Assembly (NCBI RefSeq): GCF_037997115.1
Contig: NZ_CP150484.1
Coordinates: 5,372,400-5,436,399, forward strand
Length of the DNA stretch: 64,000 nucleotides
Direction of reading: 5' to 3'
DNA from: Amycolatopsis coloradensis
GTDB lineage: Bacteria; Actinomycetota; Actinomycetes; Mycobacteriales; Pseudonocardiaceae
Part shown: piece by piece, positions 1 through 8,531 of the stretch
How positions within the stretch are numbered: position 1 is the first letter of the stretch
Layout of the letters: the number at the start of each line of letters is the position of its first letter
Notes under the pieces: model-generated
Seen by the model: the letters and a program-made list of their open reading frames with translations, nothing else
Told to the model about the DNA's origin: nothing
The model's database searches: none
Translations under genes and position numbers: made by a program

Positions 1-305
1 AGGACGGCCGCGGCCCGGCCGCGGGCGCTGCACTCGTTGATGACCCGGACGGCAGGCGCGGGGAGCGTGTCCTGGAGCGCGGTCGCGGTCGCGGCGGCGT
101 GAATCGCTTCCCTCAGCTCACGGGCGAGGTCGAGCTGGGCGGTGGTGCAGGAGCCCACGTCGAGGCCGTTCACGGCCAGCCAGTCCACGAGCCGCGGCGG
201 TGTGGGTATGCGCTCGACGGCGTCGCCATGACGCTCGGTCAGAGTCGCCGTGAAGCTGGTCGCCAGCACGCTACCGAGGCGGAAGTCGGGAAACCCAGCA
301 GGCAT
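1..305 (-). CDS. CGNR/ABATE-type transcriptional regulator (partial, C-terminus off window)
   Basis: The frame opens with ATG at 305-303 and stays open to the window edge, about 101 residues. The visible part begins MPAGFPDFRLGSVLATSF and has RIPTPPRLVDWLAVNGL followed by a helical stretch. That matches the N-terminal ABATE half of stress-type regulators that carry a C-terminal CGNR zinc finger; the finger itself lies outside the window. It is transcribed divergently from an epoxide hydrolase. Two palindromic repeats fill the 81-bp gap, so autoregulation and control of the hydrolase are likely (inference). Two further CGNR proteins occur in this window, at 3480 and 11502. Confidence 0.75.
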   Translation of the reverse strand, partial: MPAGFPDFRLGSVLATSFTATLTERHGDAVERIPTPPRLVDWLAVNGLDVGSCTTAQLDLARELREAIHAAATATALQDTLPAPAVRVINECSARGRAAAV

Positions 306-307
306 GG

Positions 308-366
308 AACCACCTTAGCCGGTTGCACGCCGCCGGCCGGAACTGTTAGAACCGTCTTAGCCGGTT
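308..366. promoter_or_regulatory. Two direct palindromic repeats in the CGNR/epoxide hydrolase intergenic region
   Basis: AACCACCTTAGCCGGTT (308-324) and AACCGTCTTAGCCGGTT (350-366) share 15 of 17 bases. The second copy is an inverted repeat with arms AACCG and CGGTT. Their starts are 42 bp apart, about four helical turns, so both would lie on the same DNA face. They are probable operators for the divergent CGNR regulator; this is inferred from position and symmetry. Confidence 0.55.
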
Positions 367-386
367 CCGCAATGCCAGGAGGTCTC

Positions 387-1532
387 ATGACCAATGAGGT
401 GCGAGCATTCGAAAGCCGGGCGACGGAGGCCGACCTCGAGGAGCTGCGGGCGCGATTGGCCGCGGCGCGGCTGCCCGAGGCCGAGACGGTCTCCAGATGG
501 GAACAGGGCGTTCCTTTATCCGACCTCGTCGACGTCGTGGACTACTGGCGCACGGAGTACGACTGGCGGTCGTTCGAAGAGCGCCTCGACCGGATCGGGC
601 AGTTCCGCACGACCATCGACGGCCTGGGGATCCACTTCCTGCATCGCCGATCCGCGCGTGCGGATGCCACTCCCCTGATCTTGACCCACGGCTGGCCGGG
701 CAGCGTCGCCGAGTTCGTCGACGTGATCGAAGAGCTCTCGGATCCGAAGGACGCGGCCGCGCCGGCGTTCCACGTCGTGGCCCCGTCGTTGCCGGGCTTC
801 GGGTACAGCGACAGGCCTGCCACCACCGGATGGGGCACCGAAAAGATCGCGTCCGCGTGGGTGGAGCTGATGGGAAGGCTCGGCTACGGCGAGTTCGTGG
901 CCCACGGCGGCGACTGGGGAGGCAATATCACCACGGTGCTCGGCGGCAGGTTCCCGGCGCACGTACTCGGCATCCACACGACGTTCGCGCAGGGGCCGCC
1001 CGGGTTGTCCATGGACGGGCTGACGGCGGCCGAGCGCGAGTGGACCGAGCAGACCCGTGATTTCTGGGGCCGTCGCGCGGCGTACGCGAAACAGCAGGCG
1101 ACCCGGCCGCAGACCATCGGTTACTCCCTCGTCGACTCACCGGTCGGGCTGCTCGCCTGGATCCTCGACAAGTTCGCCGAGTGGTCGGACACCGAAGACA
1201 GTCCGTTCGAGACGATCTCCAGAGACCGCGTTCTCGACAACGTGACCCTGTACTGGCTGACACGGACCGGCGCGTCGGCGGCCCGCATCTACTACGAGAG
1301 CCACGATTCCCTGGACCCCGGACTCCGGGTCGACGTCCCGTCGGCGATCACCATGTATCCCCGCGACATCGAGAAATGCCCACGTCCTTTGGCGCAGGAG
1401 CGGTACCGGCGGATCGTTCGCTGGAGGTCTCCCGAATCCGGGGGTCACTTCCCGTCGCTGGAGGTTCCCGGATATTTCGTCAAGGACCTGAGGGAAGGCC
1501 TAGCGGCGGTACTGGCCGCAGGGGGTCGTTGA
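387..1532 (+). CDS. Epoxide hydrolase, EHN-type alpha/beta hydrolase
   Basis: The 381-residue protein has the N-terminal epoxide hydrolase (EHN) region at about 5-110 and an alpha/beta-hydrolase core. HGWP (101-104) forms the oxyanion region, the nucleophile is D176 in HGGDWGG, and the likely catalytic histidine is H354 in SGGHFPSLE. The family opens epoxides to vicinal diols by a two-step ester mechanism, usually in the cytosol, on xenobiotic or lipid epoxides. The start at 387 is set by a perfect AGGAGG at 377-382; an upstream in-frame ATG at 99 would overlap the divergent regulator. A second epoxide hydrolase lies at 17628. Substrate is unknown. Confidence 0.9.
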   Translation: MTNEVRAFESRATEADLEELRARLAAARLPEAETVSRWEQGVPLSDLVDVVDYWRTEYDWRSFEERLDRIGQFRTTIDGLGIHFLHRRSARADATPLILTHGWPGSVAEFVDVIEELSDPKDAAAPAFHVVAPSLPGFGYSDRPATTGWGTEKIASAWVELMGRLGYGEFVAHGGDWGGNITTVLGGRFPAHVLGIHTTFAQGPPGLSMDGLTAAEREWTEQTRDFWGRRAAYAKQQATRPQTIGYSLVDSPVGLLAWILDKFAEWSDTEDSPFETISRDRVLDNVTLYWLTRTGASAARIYYESHDSLDPGLRVDVPSAITMYPRDIEKCPRPLAQERYRRIVRWRSPESGGHFPSLEVPGYFVKDLREGLAAVLAAGGR

Positions 1533-1822
1533 GGTTCTCGGGGAACGAAGCGCTCGCCGTCGAACACCATCTCGAACGGCGGTCGTCGCGCGGCGGGCTG
1601 CCAGCCGGCGCGAAAGGCGTCACGAATGGCGCGGCGGACCTGCGTCTGCGTAGGCAGGAAGGCGTGGTGGTAGGGGTCGAGAACGAGAACCTGTCCGCCG
1701 GTGCCGTCTTCCTTGACGCGGATCACGCGCGTTGTCGTTTCCCAGCCGGCATCGAGGTGCCAGAGGAACGACTGGCCGTTCCGGAGCGAGACCCGGCGGG
1801 TGTCCTTCTCGGGCCAGGTCAT
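1445..1822 (-). CDS. Small hypothetical protein
   Basis: A 125-residue basic protein of unknown family begins MTWPEKDTRRVSLRNGQSFLWHLDAGWE. It has a moderately conserved-looking core (VLVLDPYHHAFLPTQTQVRRAIRDAF) and a disordered C-terminal tail. Its ATG overlaps the dienelactone hydrolase stop in an ATGA junction (1819-1822), so it is probably translated as the last gene of the operon that starts at 3382. The last 88 bp overlap the 3' end of the convergent epoxide hydrolase, so the extreme C-terminus may be unconstrained. I assign no function. Confidence 0.6.
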   Translation of the reverse strand: MTWPEKDTRRVSLRNGQSFLWHLDAGWETTTRVIRVKEDGTGGQVLVLDPYHHAFLPTQTQVRRAIRDAFRAGWQPAARRPPFEMVFDGERFVPREPQRPPAASTAARPSLRSLTKYPGTSSDGK

Positions 1823-2562
1823 CCCAGCGTGCTGCCGAGGAGGGCGACCAGTCGTTCCCAGTGGCGCCGCGATCCGGTCTCGTCGAAGGCTTCGGTGTCG
1901 GACATGGTGAAGCCGTGGACGGTGCCGGGGTAGATCTCACAGCTGTAGCCGACGCCGGCGGCGTCGAACGCCTGGCTGATCTCGATGATCGCCTCGGGTG
2001 TCATGTCGTTCTCGGCGAGTCCGAGGTGGACTTTCGCGGTGAGGCCCGGGATCTGCCGGTGCGGGCTGTCGGGCCGGTCGGTGACCAGGGCACCGGGATG
2101 GAACCCGGCGACGGCGGCGACGCGATCGGGGTGGGCCGTCGCGGTGCGCATCGCGAGGACGGCGCCCATGCAGTAGCCGATCGTGGCGACCGGTCCGCCG
2201 CGGACCTCGCGCCGGGAGGCGAGGAAGTCGAGGTACGCGGCGGCGTCGCTCAGTGCGCGTTCGGTGGTGTGCGCTTCGATGAGCGGCATGATCTGGCTGA
2301 AGAGCGCGGGACGGTTTTGGGTGGTGATGTGCTCGGGCAGGTCGAACACAGGTGCGGGGCGGTGCCGGTGGAAGACGTTCGGGACGAGTACGTAGTAGCC
2401 GTGTCCGGCCAGTTCGCGGGCCATGTCCCACAGGACGGGGCGTGGCCCGAACGCGTCCGGGTACAGGAGGACACCCGGATGCGTTCCGCCGTCGCAGGGG
2501 AAGGCGGCGAAGGCGTCGGACTGGCCGTCCGCGGTGGGAATGCTCAGCGTGGTGGCGGGAAT
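1819..2562 (-). CDS. Dienelactone hydrolase family protein with no canonical start codon
   Basis: This is an alpha/beta-hydrolase of the dienelactone hydrolase type. The nucleophile is Cys in TIGYCMGAVL, the acid is Asp in LAENDMTPEA and the base is His in TVHGF. The family hydrolyses lactone-like esters. The first in-frame ATG (2424) would remove about 46 residues of clear family sequence (TLSIPTADGQSDAFAAFPCD). Upstream in frame there is no ATG, GTG or TTG. AGGGAG at 2576-2571 stands 7 nt before an ATT codon at 2562, so I place the start there tentatively (about 247 residues, Cys near 131). It follows the MBL hydrolase by 52 bp in the same operon. Confidence 0.7.
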   Translation of the reverse strand: MPATTLSIPTADGQSDAFAAFPCDGGTHPGVLLYPDAFGPRPVLWDMARELAGHGYYVLVPNVFHRHRPAPVFDLPEHITTQNRPALFSQIMPLIEAHTTERALSDAAAYLDFLASRREVRGGPVATIGYCMGAVLAMRTATAHPDRVAAVAGFHPGALVTDRPDSPHRQIPGLTAKVHLGLAENDMTPEAIIEISQAFDAAGVGYSCEIYPGTVHGFTMSDTEAFDETGSRRHWERLVALLGSTLG

Positions 2563-2614
2563 GGCGATGCTCCCTCTGTCTCGTCGGTGTGCCTCCGAAC
2601 GTAGACGATCAAGC

Positions 2615-3382
2615 TCAGCCCAGTCGCAGCCGATCGGCCAGCCCGGCCTCGGTGAACGCGGCGACCAGGTCGTCGCGGCCTTCGGTGAAGTGGCCCCAGC
2701 TGTCGATGTGCACGGGGACGACCGTGCGGGCGCCGAGAATCCGGGTCGCCTCCGCGGCCAGCGCGCTGTCGAGAACGAGCAGGGCGCCGTCGAAGACCGG
2801 CTTCAGCCGCGGAGCCCCGGCGAAGAGCACGGCGGTGTCGACTGGGCCGAACCGGTCGGCGACCTGCCGGACGACGTCGAGTGAGGCGTTGTCGCCGCTG
2901 ACGTAGACCGTCGGCAGGCCCTGGCCGGTGAGTACGAAACCGACGACGTCGCCGGTGACCTTCTCCGAGCCTTCCGGCCCGTGGAGCGCGGGCGAGGCGG
3001 TCACGGTCACGACTCCCCCGCCGGGCCGGTCGAGCTCGACCGTCTCCCAGTTCTCCAGCCCTTTCGCGGTGCCGCCCAGCCTGCCCGCGCCGCTGGGCGT
3101 GGTGAGCGTCAAGGGGACGTCCGTCAGTAGCTTCCGCCCGGAGTGGTCGAGGTTGTCGGGGTGCTCGTCGTGGGAGAGCAGGACTGCGTCGATGCGGCCG
3201 AGGTCCGCGGGGGTCACCGATGCCGGCGCGGTCTTGGTGAGGCCGGGTTTCCCGTCGGGACGCCCGTAGTGGCCGGGCTCATCGAAGGTCGGGTCGGTCA
3301 GGAACCGCAGGCCGCCGTAGTCGATCAGGGCGGTCGGGCCGCCGGTGACCTGGACTGAGAGCTGTTCGCCGAGCTGGTGCAT
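2615..3382 (-). CDS. MBL-fold metal-dependent hydrolase (UlaG-like)
   Basis: The 255-residue protein has the metallo-beta-lactamase fold signature: TALIDYGGLRFLTDPTFDEPGHYG near the N-terminus, the metal motif SHDEHPDNLD around residue 69, and further metal-ligand positions near YVSGDN and VPVHIDSWGHF. These UlaG/YtnP-like cytosolic enzymes cleave lactones or phosphodiesters; the substrate cannot be read from sequence. It is the first gene of an operon with the dienelactone hydrolase and a small protein. It is divergent from the CGNR regulator at 3480, with a strong palindromic operator between them. Confidence 0.85.
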   Translation of the reverse strand: MHQLGEQLSVQVTGGPTALIDYGGLRFLTDPTFDEPGHYGRPDGKPGLTKTAPASVTPADLGRIDAVLLSHDEHPDNLDHSGRKLLTDVPLTLTTPSGAGRLGGTAKGLENWETVELDRPGGGVVTVTASPALHGPEGSEKVTGDVVGFVLTGQGLPTVYVSGDNASLDVVRQVADRFGPVDTAVLFAGAPRLKPVFDGALLVLDSALAAEATRILGARTVVPVHIDSWGHFTEGRDDLVAAFTEAGLADRLRLG

Positions 3383-3389
3383 CGTTCAC

Positions 3390-3463
3390 CTCACGGATAG
3401 ATATTTCTTCTTCCGTGAGAACCCTAGCCAGTTCTCACGGAATAGTGCAACAACTTCCGTGAG
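3390..3463. promoter_or_regulatory. Four-half-site palindromic operator between MBL hydrolase and CGNR regulator
   Basis: TTCCGTGAGAAC (3411-3422) and GTTCTCACGGAA (3431-3442) form a perfect 12-bp inverted repeat around 8 nt. Two further copies of the 9-bp half-site flank it, CTCACGGAT (3390-3398) and TTCCGTGAG (3455-3463). Half-sites start 21, 23 and 21 bp apart, so they phase on one DNA face. The array covers both divergent promoters. Confidence 0.75.
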
Positions 3464-3479
3464 GATCTACGATGAGACC

Positions 3480-4070
3480 GTGGACGACACCGCTGCCCTT
3501 CCCCCGGCCCCGGGCGCCGAGCAGTACGTCGCGCTGGCGCTCGCCAACACCACGATCGCGTTGCCCGGCGGCCAGTTCACCGATCTGCTCGGCACTCCGG
3601 CCGCCGCGACGAAGTGGCTCGCCGAACGGGGGCTCGCCCCGGTCGACGCCGGTCTGCAGGAGATGTGCGCGGGACTGGTCCGGTCGTTGCGCGAGCAGGT
3701 GCGGGTGCTGCTCGCGTCGAGGTCGTGCTCGGATCCGGCGCCGCAGAGCGCTCTCAACGCCGTCAACGAAGCGCTGAGCAAGGCGCCCACCGCGGAACTC
3801 CTGCGCTGGGACCCGGCCCGCGGGCTGTACCGCACCGCGTCGCATCCGATCACCCAGATCGTCGAGCACGCGTTGGCGACGCTCGCCGCCAACGCCGCGG
3901 ACTTGCTGACCGGGCCGGACGCGGAGCGGATCGCCGCCTGCGGGTCGCCGCCGTGCACGCGGTTCTTCCTGCGCAACGGGCGGCGCCAGTGGTGTTCCGT
4001 GCGTTGCGGTGACCGGGCTCGTGCCGCCCGCGCCTATGCCAGGCGCTCGCAGCCGGCCGGTCAGCGGTAG
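3480..4070 (+). CDS. CGNR zinc finger / ABATE-domain transcriptional regulator
   Basis: The 196-residue protein starts at GTG 3480 (MDDTAALPPAPGAEQYVAL); an earlier in-frame GTG at 3459 lies inside an operator half-site and is less likely. Residues 14-130 are the ABATE domain (ALANTTIALPGGQFTDLLGTPAAATKWL). The C-terminus has the CGNR-type zinc finger CGSPPCTRFFLRNGRRQWCSVRCG, whose metal-binding cysteines form C-x4-C...C-x3-C, followed by a basic arginine-rich helix. Such proteins are one-component regulators. It faces the MBL/dienelactone hydrolase operon and probably controls it. Its last 10 bp overlap the convergent flavoprotein gene. Confidence 0.85.
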   Translation: MDDTAALPPAPGAEQYVALALANTTIALPGGQFTDLLGTPAAATKWLAERGLAPVDAGLQEMCAGLVRSLREQVRVLLASRSCSDPAPQSALNAVNEALSKAPTAELLRWDPARGLYRTASHPITQIVEHALATLAANAADLLTGPDAERIAACGSPPCTRFFLRNGRRQWCSVRCGDRARAARAYARRSQPAGQR

Positions 4071-5194
4071 GACGCGAACTGGTCCAGCAAAGGCTTCGGG
4101 GAGTCTTCGGCGAAGCAGAGAACGAGACTCGCGGCGGACTCGGCCGCCGACGCCTCACTGCGCGGGAACAGTGCCGCCTCGTACGTGTCGAGGGCGGCTT
4201 CGGCGTCGCCGGGATTCGCGGCGAGCGCGAGGCCGAGTTCCGCGCCGTCGAGCATCGCGAGGTTGGCGCCCTCTCCGGCGAACGGTGACATCAGGTGAGC
4301 GGCGTCCCCGAGCAGGGTGACACCGGGGACCCGGTCCCAGCGGTGGCCGACCGGCAGCGCGTGGATCGGCCGCGGGATCAGCTCGCCGTCGCCGTCGGTG
4401 ATCAGCGCCTGTAGTCCCGCGTCCCACCCGTCGAAGTGGGCAAGGACGGCCGCCTTCGCGGCGGCGGTGTCACTGAAGTCGACGGTGGAGATCCAGTTTT
4501 CGGCGGTCTTCAGCGCGACGTAGACGTGGAGGCTGCCGGCGGTGTCGTGATGCGCCAGAAACCCTTTGCCCGCACCGAGCGCGAAGAACATGCCGCCGCC
4601 GACGAGGGCCGCGCTCGCGGGATGGCGGGTTTCGGCGTCGTTCAGGTGCACTTCGACGAAGGAGAGGCCCTCGTAGGCCGGCGCGGCGGCGGACACCAGA
4701 GGCCGGACTTTGGACCACGCGCCGTCGGCACCGATGAGCAGGTCCGTGGTGAACTTCATGCCGTCGGCCAGGACGACTTCGTGCCTGCCGCCGCCGAGCG
4801 GGTGGGCGCCGGTGACCTTGGCGCCCCAGCGCACGGTGCCGTCGGGCAGGGAGCCGAGCAGCAGATCACGCAGATCGCCCCTGGCCACTTCCGGGCGTCC
4901 GCCGTCACCTTCGTCGGCCTCCTCGTGATGCACGACCGCGTGCCGGTCGAGGATGCGCAGGGCTTCGCCGCCGGGATGCACGATCGCCCGGAATTCGTCG
5001 TGGAGGCCCGCGGCCCGCAGTGCGGCCTGCCCGGAGTCGACGTGGATGTCGAGCATTCCGCCCTGCGTGCGCGCGGACGGCGAGGCGTCCAGGTCGAAGA
5101 CCGCTGCCTCGATGCCGTTGACGCGCAGGACCCGGGCCAGGGTGAGCCCGCCGAGACCGGCGCCGATGATCGCGATGGGGTGGTGTGTGGTCAT
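4061..5194 (-). CDS. TetX-like FAD-dependent monooxygenase
   Basis: The 377-residue class A flavoprotein monooxygenase has GAGLGG at 11-16 (FAD), an ARTQGGMLDIHVDSGQAALRAAGL stretch closely resembling the tetracycline-destructase TetX, the DLR-type segment EVARGDLRDLLLGSL, and GDAAHLMSPFAGEGAN near 296. The family hydroxylates aromatic or polyketide-like substrates using NADPH and O2. Tetracycline inactivation is possible but unproven. The start at 5194 follows the TetR gene with an ATGA overlap, so both are one transcript controlled from the tandem palindrome at 5879-5905. A longer upstream reading in the same frame is only a shadow of TetR. Confidence 0.88.
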   Translation of the reverse strand: MTTHHPIAIIGAGLGGLTLARVLRVNGIEAAVFDLDASPSARTQGGMLDIHVDSGQAALRAAGLHDEFRAIVHPGGEALRILDRHAVVHHEEADEGDGGRPEVARGDLRDLLLGSLPDGTVRWGAKVTGAHPLGGGRHEVVLADGMKFTTDLLIGADGAWSKVRPLVSAAAPAYEGLSFVEVHLNDAETRHPASAALVGGGMFFALGAGKGFLAHHDTAGSLHVYVALKTAENWISTVDFSDTAAAKAAVLAHFDGWDAGLQALITDGDGELIPRPIHALPVGHRWDRVPGVTLLGDAAHLMSPFAGEGANLAMLDGAELGLALAANPGDAEAALDTYEAALFPRSEASAAESAASLVLCFAEDSPKPLLDQFASYR

Positions 5195-5865
5195 GCCTGG
5201 TTCCTTTCGGCGGGGAGGCCGGTATGGGTGATTCCGGTGATCAGCACCCGCAGTCCCCACGACATCCGCTGCTCGGGTGCTCCGGTGAGCAGGTCGGCCG
5301 CGTGGGCGGCGATCTGGGGGTGGGTCGTCTCGTCGGCGTCCCGCACGGCGCGGGCCAGCGCGTCCCACTCCTCCGGTGACTCCTCGTCGGCATGCTCGGC
5401 CGCGGTCGCCGTCGCGTGCTGAAGGAGGATGTCGATCCCCCACGCGCGCCGTTCGGGCGCCACGTCGCCCTCGGCGAGGAGGGCGAGCAGGTTTTCGCAC
5501 AGCGCGAGATAGTTCTCGCCGCTCGGGCGGGCCACCAGCGCGGACAGGGCAAGCCCCGGGTATTCGAGCAGCGTCGCGGTGTAACCCGTGAGCAGCCGTT
5601 CGAGCCGATCACGCCAGTCACCGTCGTCCGGCGGCGAGGGGATCGTGCCGAGGAGTTCGTCCAGGATTGCGGCGTGCAGCTCGGCGGTGTTGCGGACGTA
5701 GACGTAGAGCGAGGCCGCGCCGGTGTCGAGTTCCTGCGCCAGACGGCGCATCGTGACCTTCCGGAGGCCCTCCTCGCGCAGGATCGCGACCGCCGCGGCG
5801 ACGATGCCGTCACGGGTCAGCGCGGGTTTGGCCGGTCGTTCCCGGCGGCTCTTCTCGGGTGCCAT
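5191..5865 (-). CDS. TetR-family regulator of the TetX-like monooxygenase
   Basis: The 224-residue protein has an N-terminal HTH (LTRDGIVAAAVAILREEGLRKVTMRRLAQELDTGAASLYVYVRNTAELHAAILDEL, about 14-70). Its C-terminal ligand domain resembles the tetracycline-repressor class (TetR_C type), with ERLLTGYTATLLEYPGLALSALVARPSGENYLAL. The start at 5865 (MAPEKSRRERP) is 13 bp from a tandem perfect palindrome. As first gene of the bicistron with the monooxygenase it likely senses that enzyme's substrate and autoregulates. The rox gene on the other side of the gap has its own rifamycin element. Confidence 0.9.
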   Translation of the reverse strand: MAPEKSRRERPAKPALTRDGIVAAAVAILREEGLRKVTMRRLAQELDTGAASLYVYVRNTAELHAAILDELLGTIPSPPDDGDWRDRLERLLTGYTATLLEYPGLALSALVARPSGENYLALCENLLALLAEGDVAPERRAWGIDILLQHATATAAEHADEESPEEWDALARAVRDADETTHPQIAAHAADLLTGAPEQRMSWGLRVLITGITHTGLPAERNQA

Positions 5866-5878
5866 ACGGCCACCATAC

Positions 5879-5905
5879 CGAACATGTTCGTCCCGAACAT
5901 GTTCG
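5879..5905. promoter_or_regulatory. Tandem perfect palindrome CGAACATGTTCG, probable TetR operator
   Basis: The 12-bp perfect palindrome CGAACATGTTCG occurs at 5879-5890 and again at 5894-5905, 15 bp centre to centre. It lies 13 bp upstream of the TetR start codon. Two dimers could bind side by side. It is the obvious autoregulatory operator of the TetR/monooxygenase operon. Confidence 0.8.
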
Positions 5906-5950
5906 GCATGTGTCGTGTCTGGCTTGCTTCGTAAAACGGGGGTGAAATGA

Positions 5951-7507
<1,557 letters not shown>

Positions 7508-7577
7508 CGCGCCCGGGGACGGCGGCTATTGGCTGAGGGTGTTCCGAATCCGCTGCCACGACAGGAGTTGATGACCA

Positions 7578-7967
7578 ATGGCCGGACGGGTGGTGCACTT
7601 CGAGATTCCGTTCGAGGACGGCGAGCGCGCACGCGGCTTCTACCGGGAGGTCTTCGGCTGGAAGGCCGACACGATGCCGGGGATGGACTACACGATGGTC
7701 GCCTCGGGGCCGACCGCCGAGACCGGCATGCCCGCGGAGCCGGGGTTCATCAACGGCGGGATGCTGGCCAAGGAACTCAGCCCCGCGTCGGGACCGGTGA
7801 TCGTGCTCGACGTCGACAGCATCGACGACACGCTCGCGGTCATCGAGAAACAGGGCGGCGCGACCCTCGTCGGCCGGACCGCGGTCGGCGACATGGGTTT
7901 CGCCGCCTACTTCAAGGACCCGGAAGGCAACACCATGGGGCTCTGGGAGAACGCGGGCCAAAGCTGA
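7578..7967 (+). CDS. VOC-family (glyoxalase-like) protein
   Basis: A 129-residue single-domain VOC protein with two beta-alpha-beta-beta-beta modules (VVHFEIPFEDGERARGFYREVFGWKAD and VIVLDVDSIDDTLAVIEKQGG). It ends in the typical FAAYFKDPEGNTMGLWE. Family members include glyoxalases, dioxygenases and antibiotic-binding proteins, so substrate is open. AGGAG at 7563-7567 precedes the ATG by 10 nt; an ATG at 7571 is out of frame. A perfect hairpin terminates it against the convergent Lrp gene. Confidence 0.85.
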   Translation: MAGRVVHFEIPFEDGERARGFYREVFGWKADTMPGMDYTMVASGPTAETGMPAEPGFINGGMLAKELSPASGPVIVLDVDSIDDTLAVIEKQGGATLVGRTAVGDMGFAAYFKDPEGNTMGLWENAGQS

Positions 7968-7974
7968 TCCCCGT

Positions 7975-8000
7975 GGCCCGTGACCGCGTGGTCACGGGCC
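7975..8000. terminator. Bidirectional hairpin between VOC and Lrp genes
   Basis: GGCCCGTGACC (7975-7985), loop GCGT, GGTCACGGGCC (7990-8000) form a perfect 11-bp stem. It lies just after the VOC stop and overlaps the Lrp stop codon. There is no U-tract, as is usual in actinobacteria. Confidence 0.75.
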
Positions 8001-8438
8001 CTGCGGCCCCCGGTACGGCAACGTCTGGTTGTAGACGATGTTGGTGTTCGTGCTGCCGAAGAGCGCGAGCTCGTTGACGATCTCCTCCAGCCGCCCCATC
8101 GACGGGGCCGCGATCTTCAGCGAATAGCAGTCGTCACCGGTCGTGCGGAGGCATTCGAGGATTTCGGTCCGCTCGGCCAGGAGCTTGTGCAAGGGTGCGT
8201 GCTTGCTGCCCGGGTACTTCAACCGCACCACCGCGAGCACCACGTACCCGGCCTTCTCCAGATCGACCTCGGCGCGATAGCCGGTGATCACCCCGGCCGA
8301 CTCCAGCCGCTTGACCCGTTCCGTCGTCGCCGACGCGCTCAAGCTGACCCGCTTCCCCAGCTCGGTGAGCGGCAGGCGCCCGTCCTTCTGGAGCTCGACC
8401 AGGATCGCCCAGTCCGTCGCGTCGAGAGTCTCGGCCAT
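7992..8438 (-). CDS. Lrp/AsnC-family transcriptional regulator
   Basis: A 148-residue protein with the AsnC-type HTH at the N-terminus (LDATDWAILVELQKDGRLPLTELGKRVSLSASATTERVKRLESAGVITGY, about 4-53) and the RAM ligand-binding domain at about 65-140 (VVLAVVRLKY, CLRTTGDDCYSLKIA, VNELALFGSTNTNIVYN). Family members sense amino acids or related effectors. It is divergent from the LLM oxidoreductase/deaminase pair at 8532 and most likely controls it together with itself. The start ATG at 8438 matches the usual family length. Confidence 0.9.
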   Translation of the reverse strand: MAETLDATDWAILVELQKDGRLPLTELGKRVSLSASATTERVKRLESAGVITGYRAEVDLEKAGYVVLAVVRLKYPGSKHAPLHKLLAERTEILECLRTTGDDCYSLKIAAPSMGRLEEIVNELALFGSTNTNIVYNQTLPYRGPQGP

Positions 8439-8490
8439 CCGGGGAGAATACCGGCAGATCCACGGCGGGAACGGCCATACGCAGGGAAAG

Positions 8491-8505
8491 ATCCCTTCCC
8501 GGGAT
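8491..8505. promoter_or_regulatory. Inverted repeat in the Lrp/LLM divergent promoter
   Basis: ATCCC (8491-8495) and GGGAT (8501-8505) flank TTCCC midway between the two divergent starts. The LLM gene has no visible ribosome binding site at its GTG (8532), which would fit a leaderless start. Candidate Lrp site. Confidence 0.35.
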
Positions 8506-8531
8506 TCGGGCCCTGCCGATAGCCTTGACCT

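Noticed and set aside
99-386. N-terminal extension of the first epoxide hydrolase to an ATG at 99
   Set aside because: It overlaps the divergent CGNR gene, has no ribosome binding site, and AGGAGG lies exactly before ATG 387.
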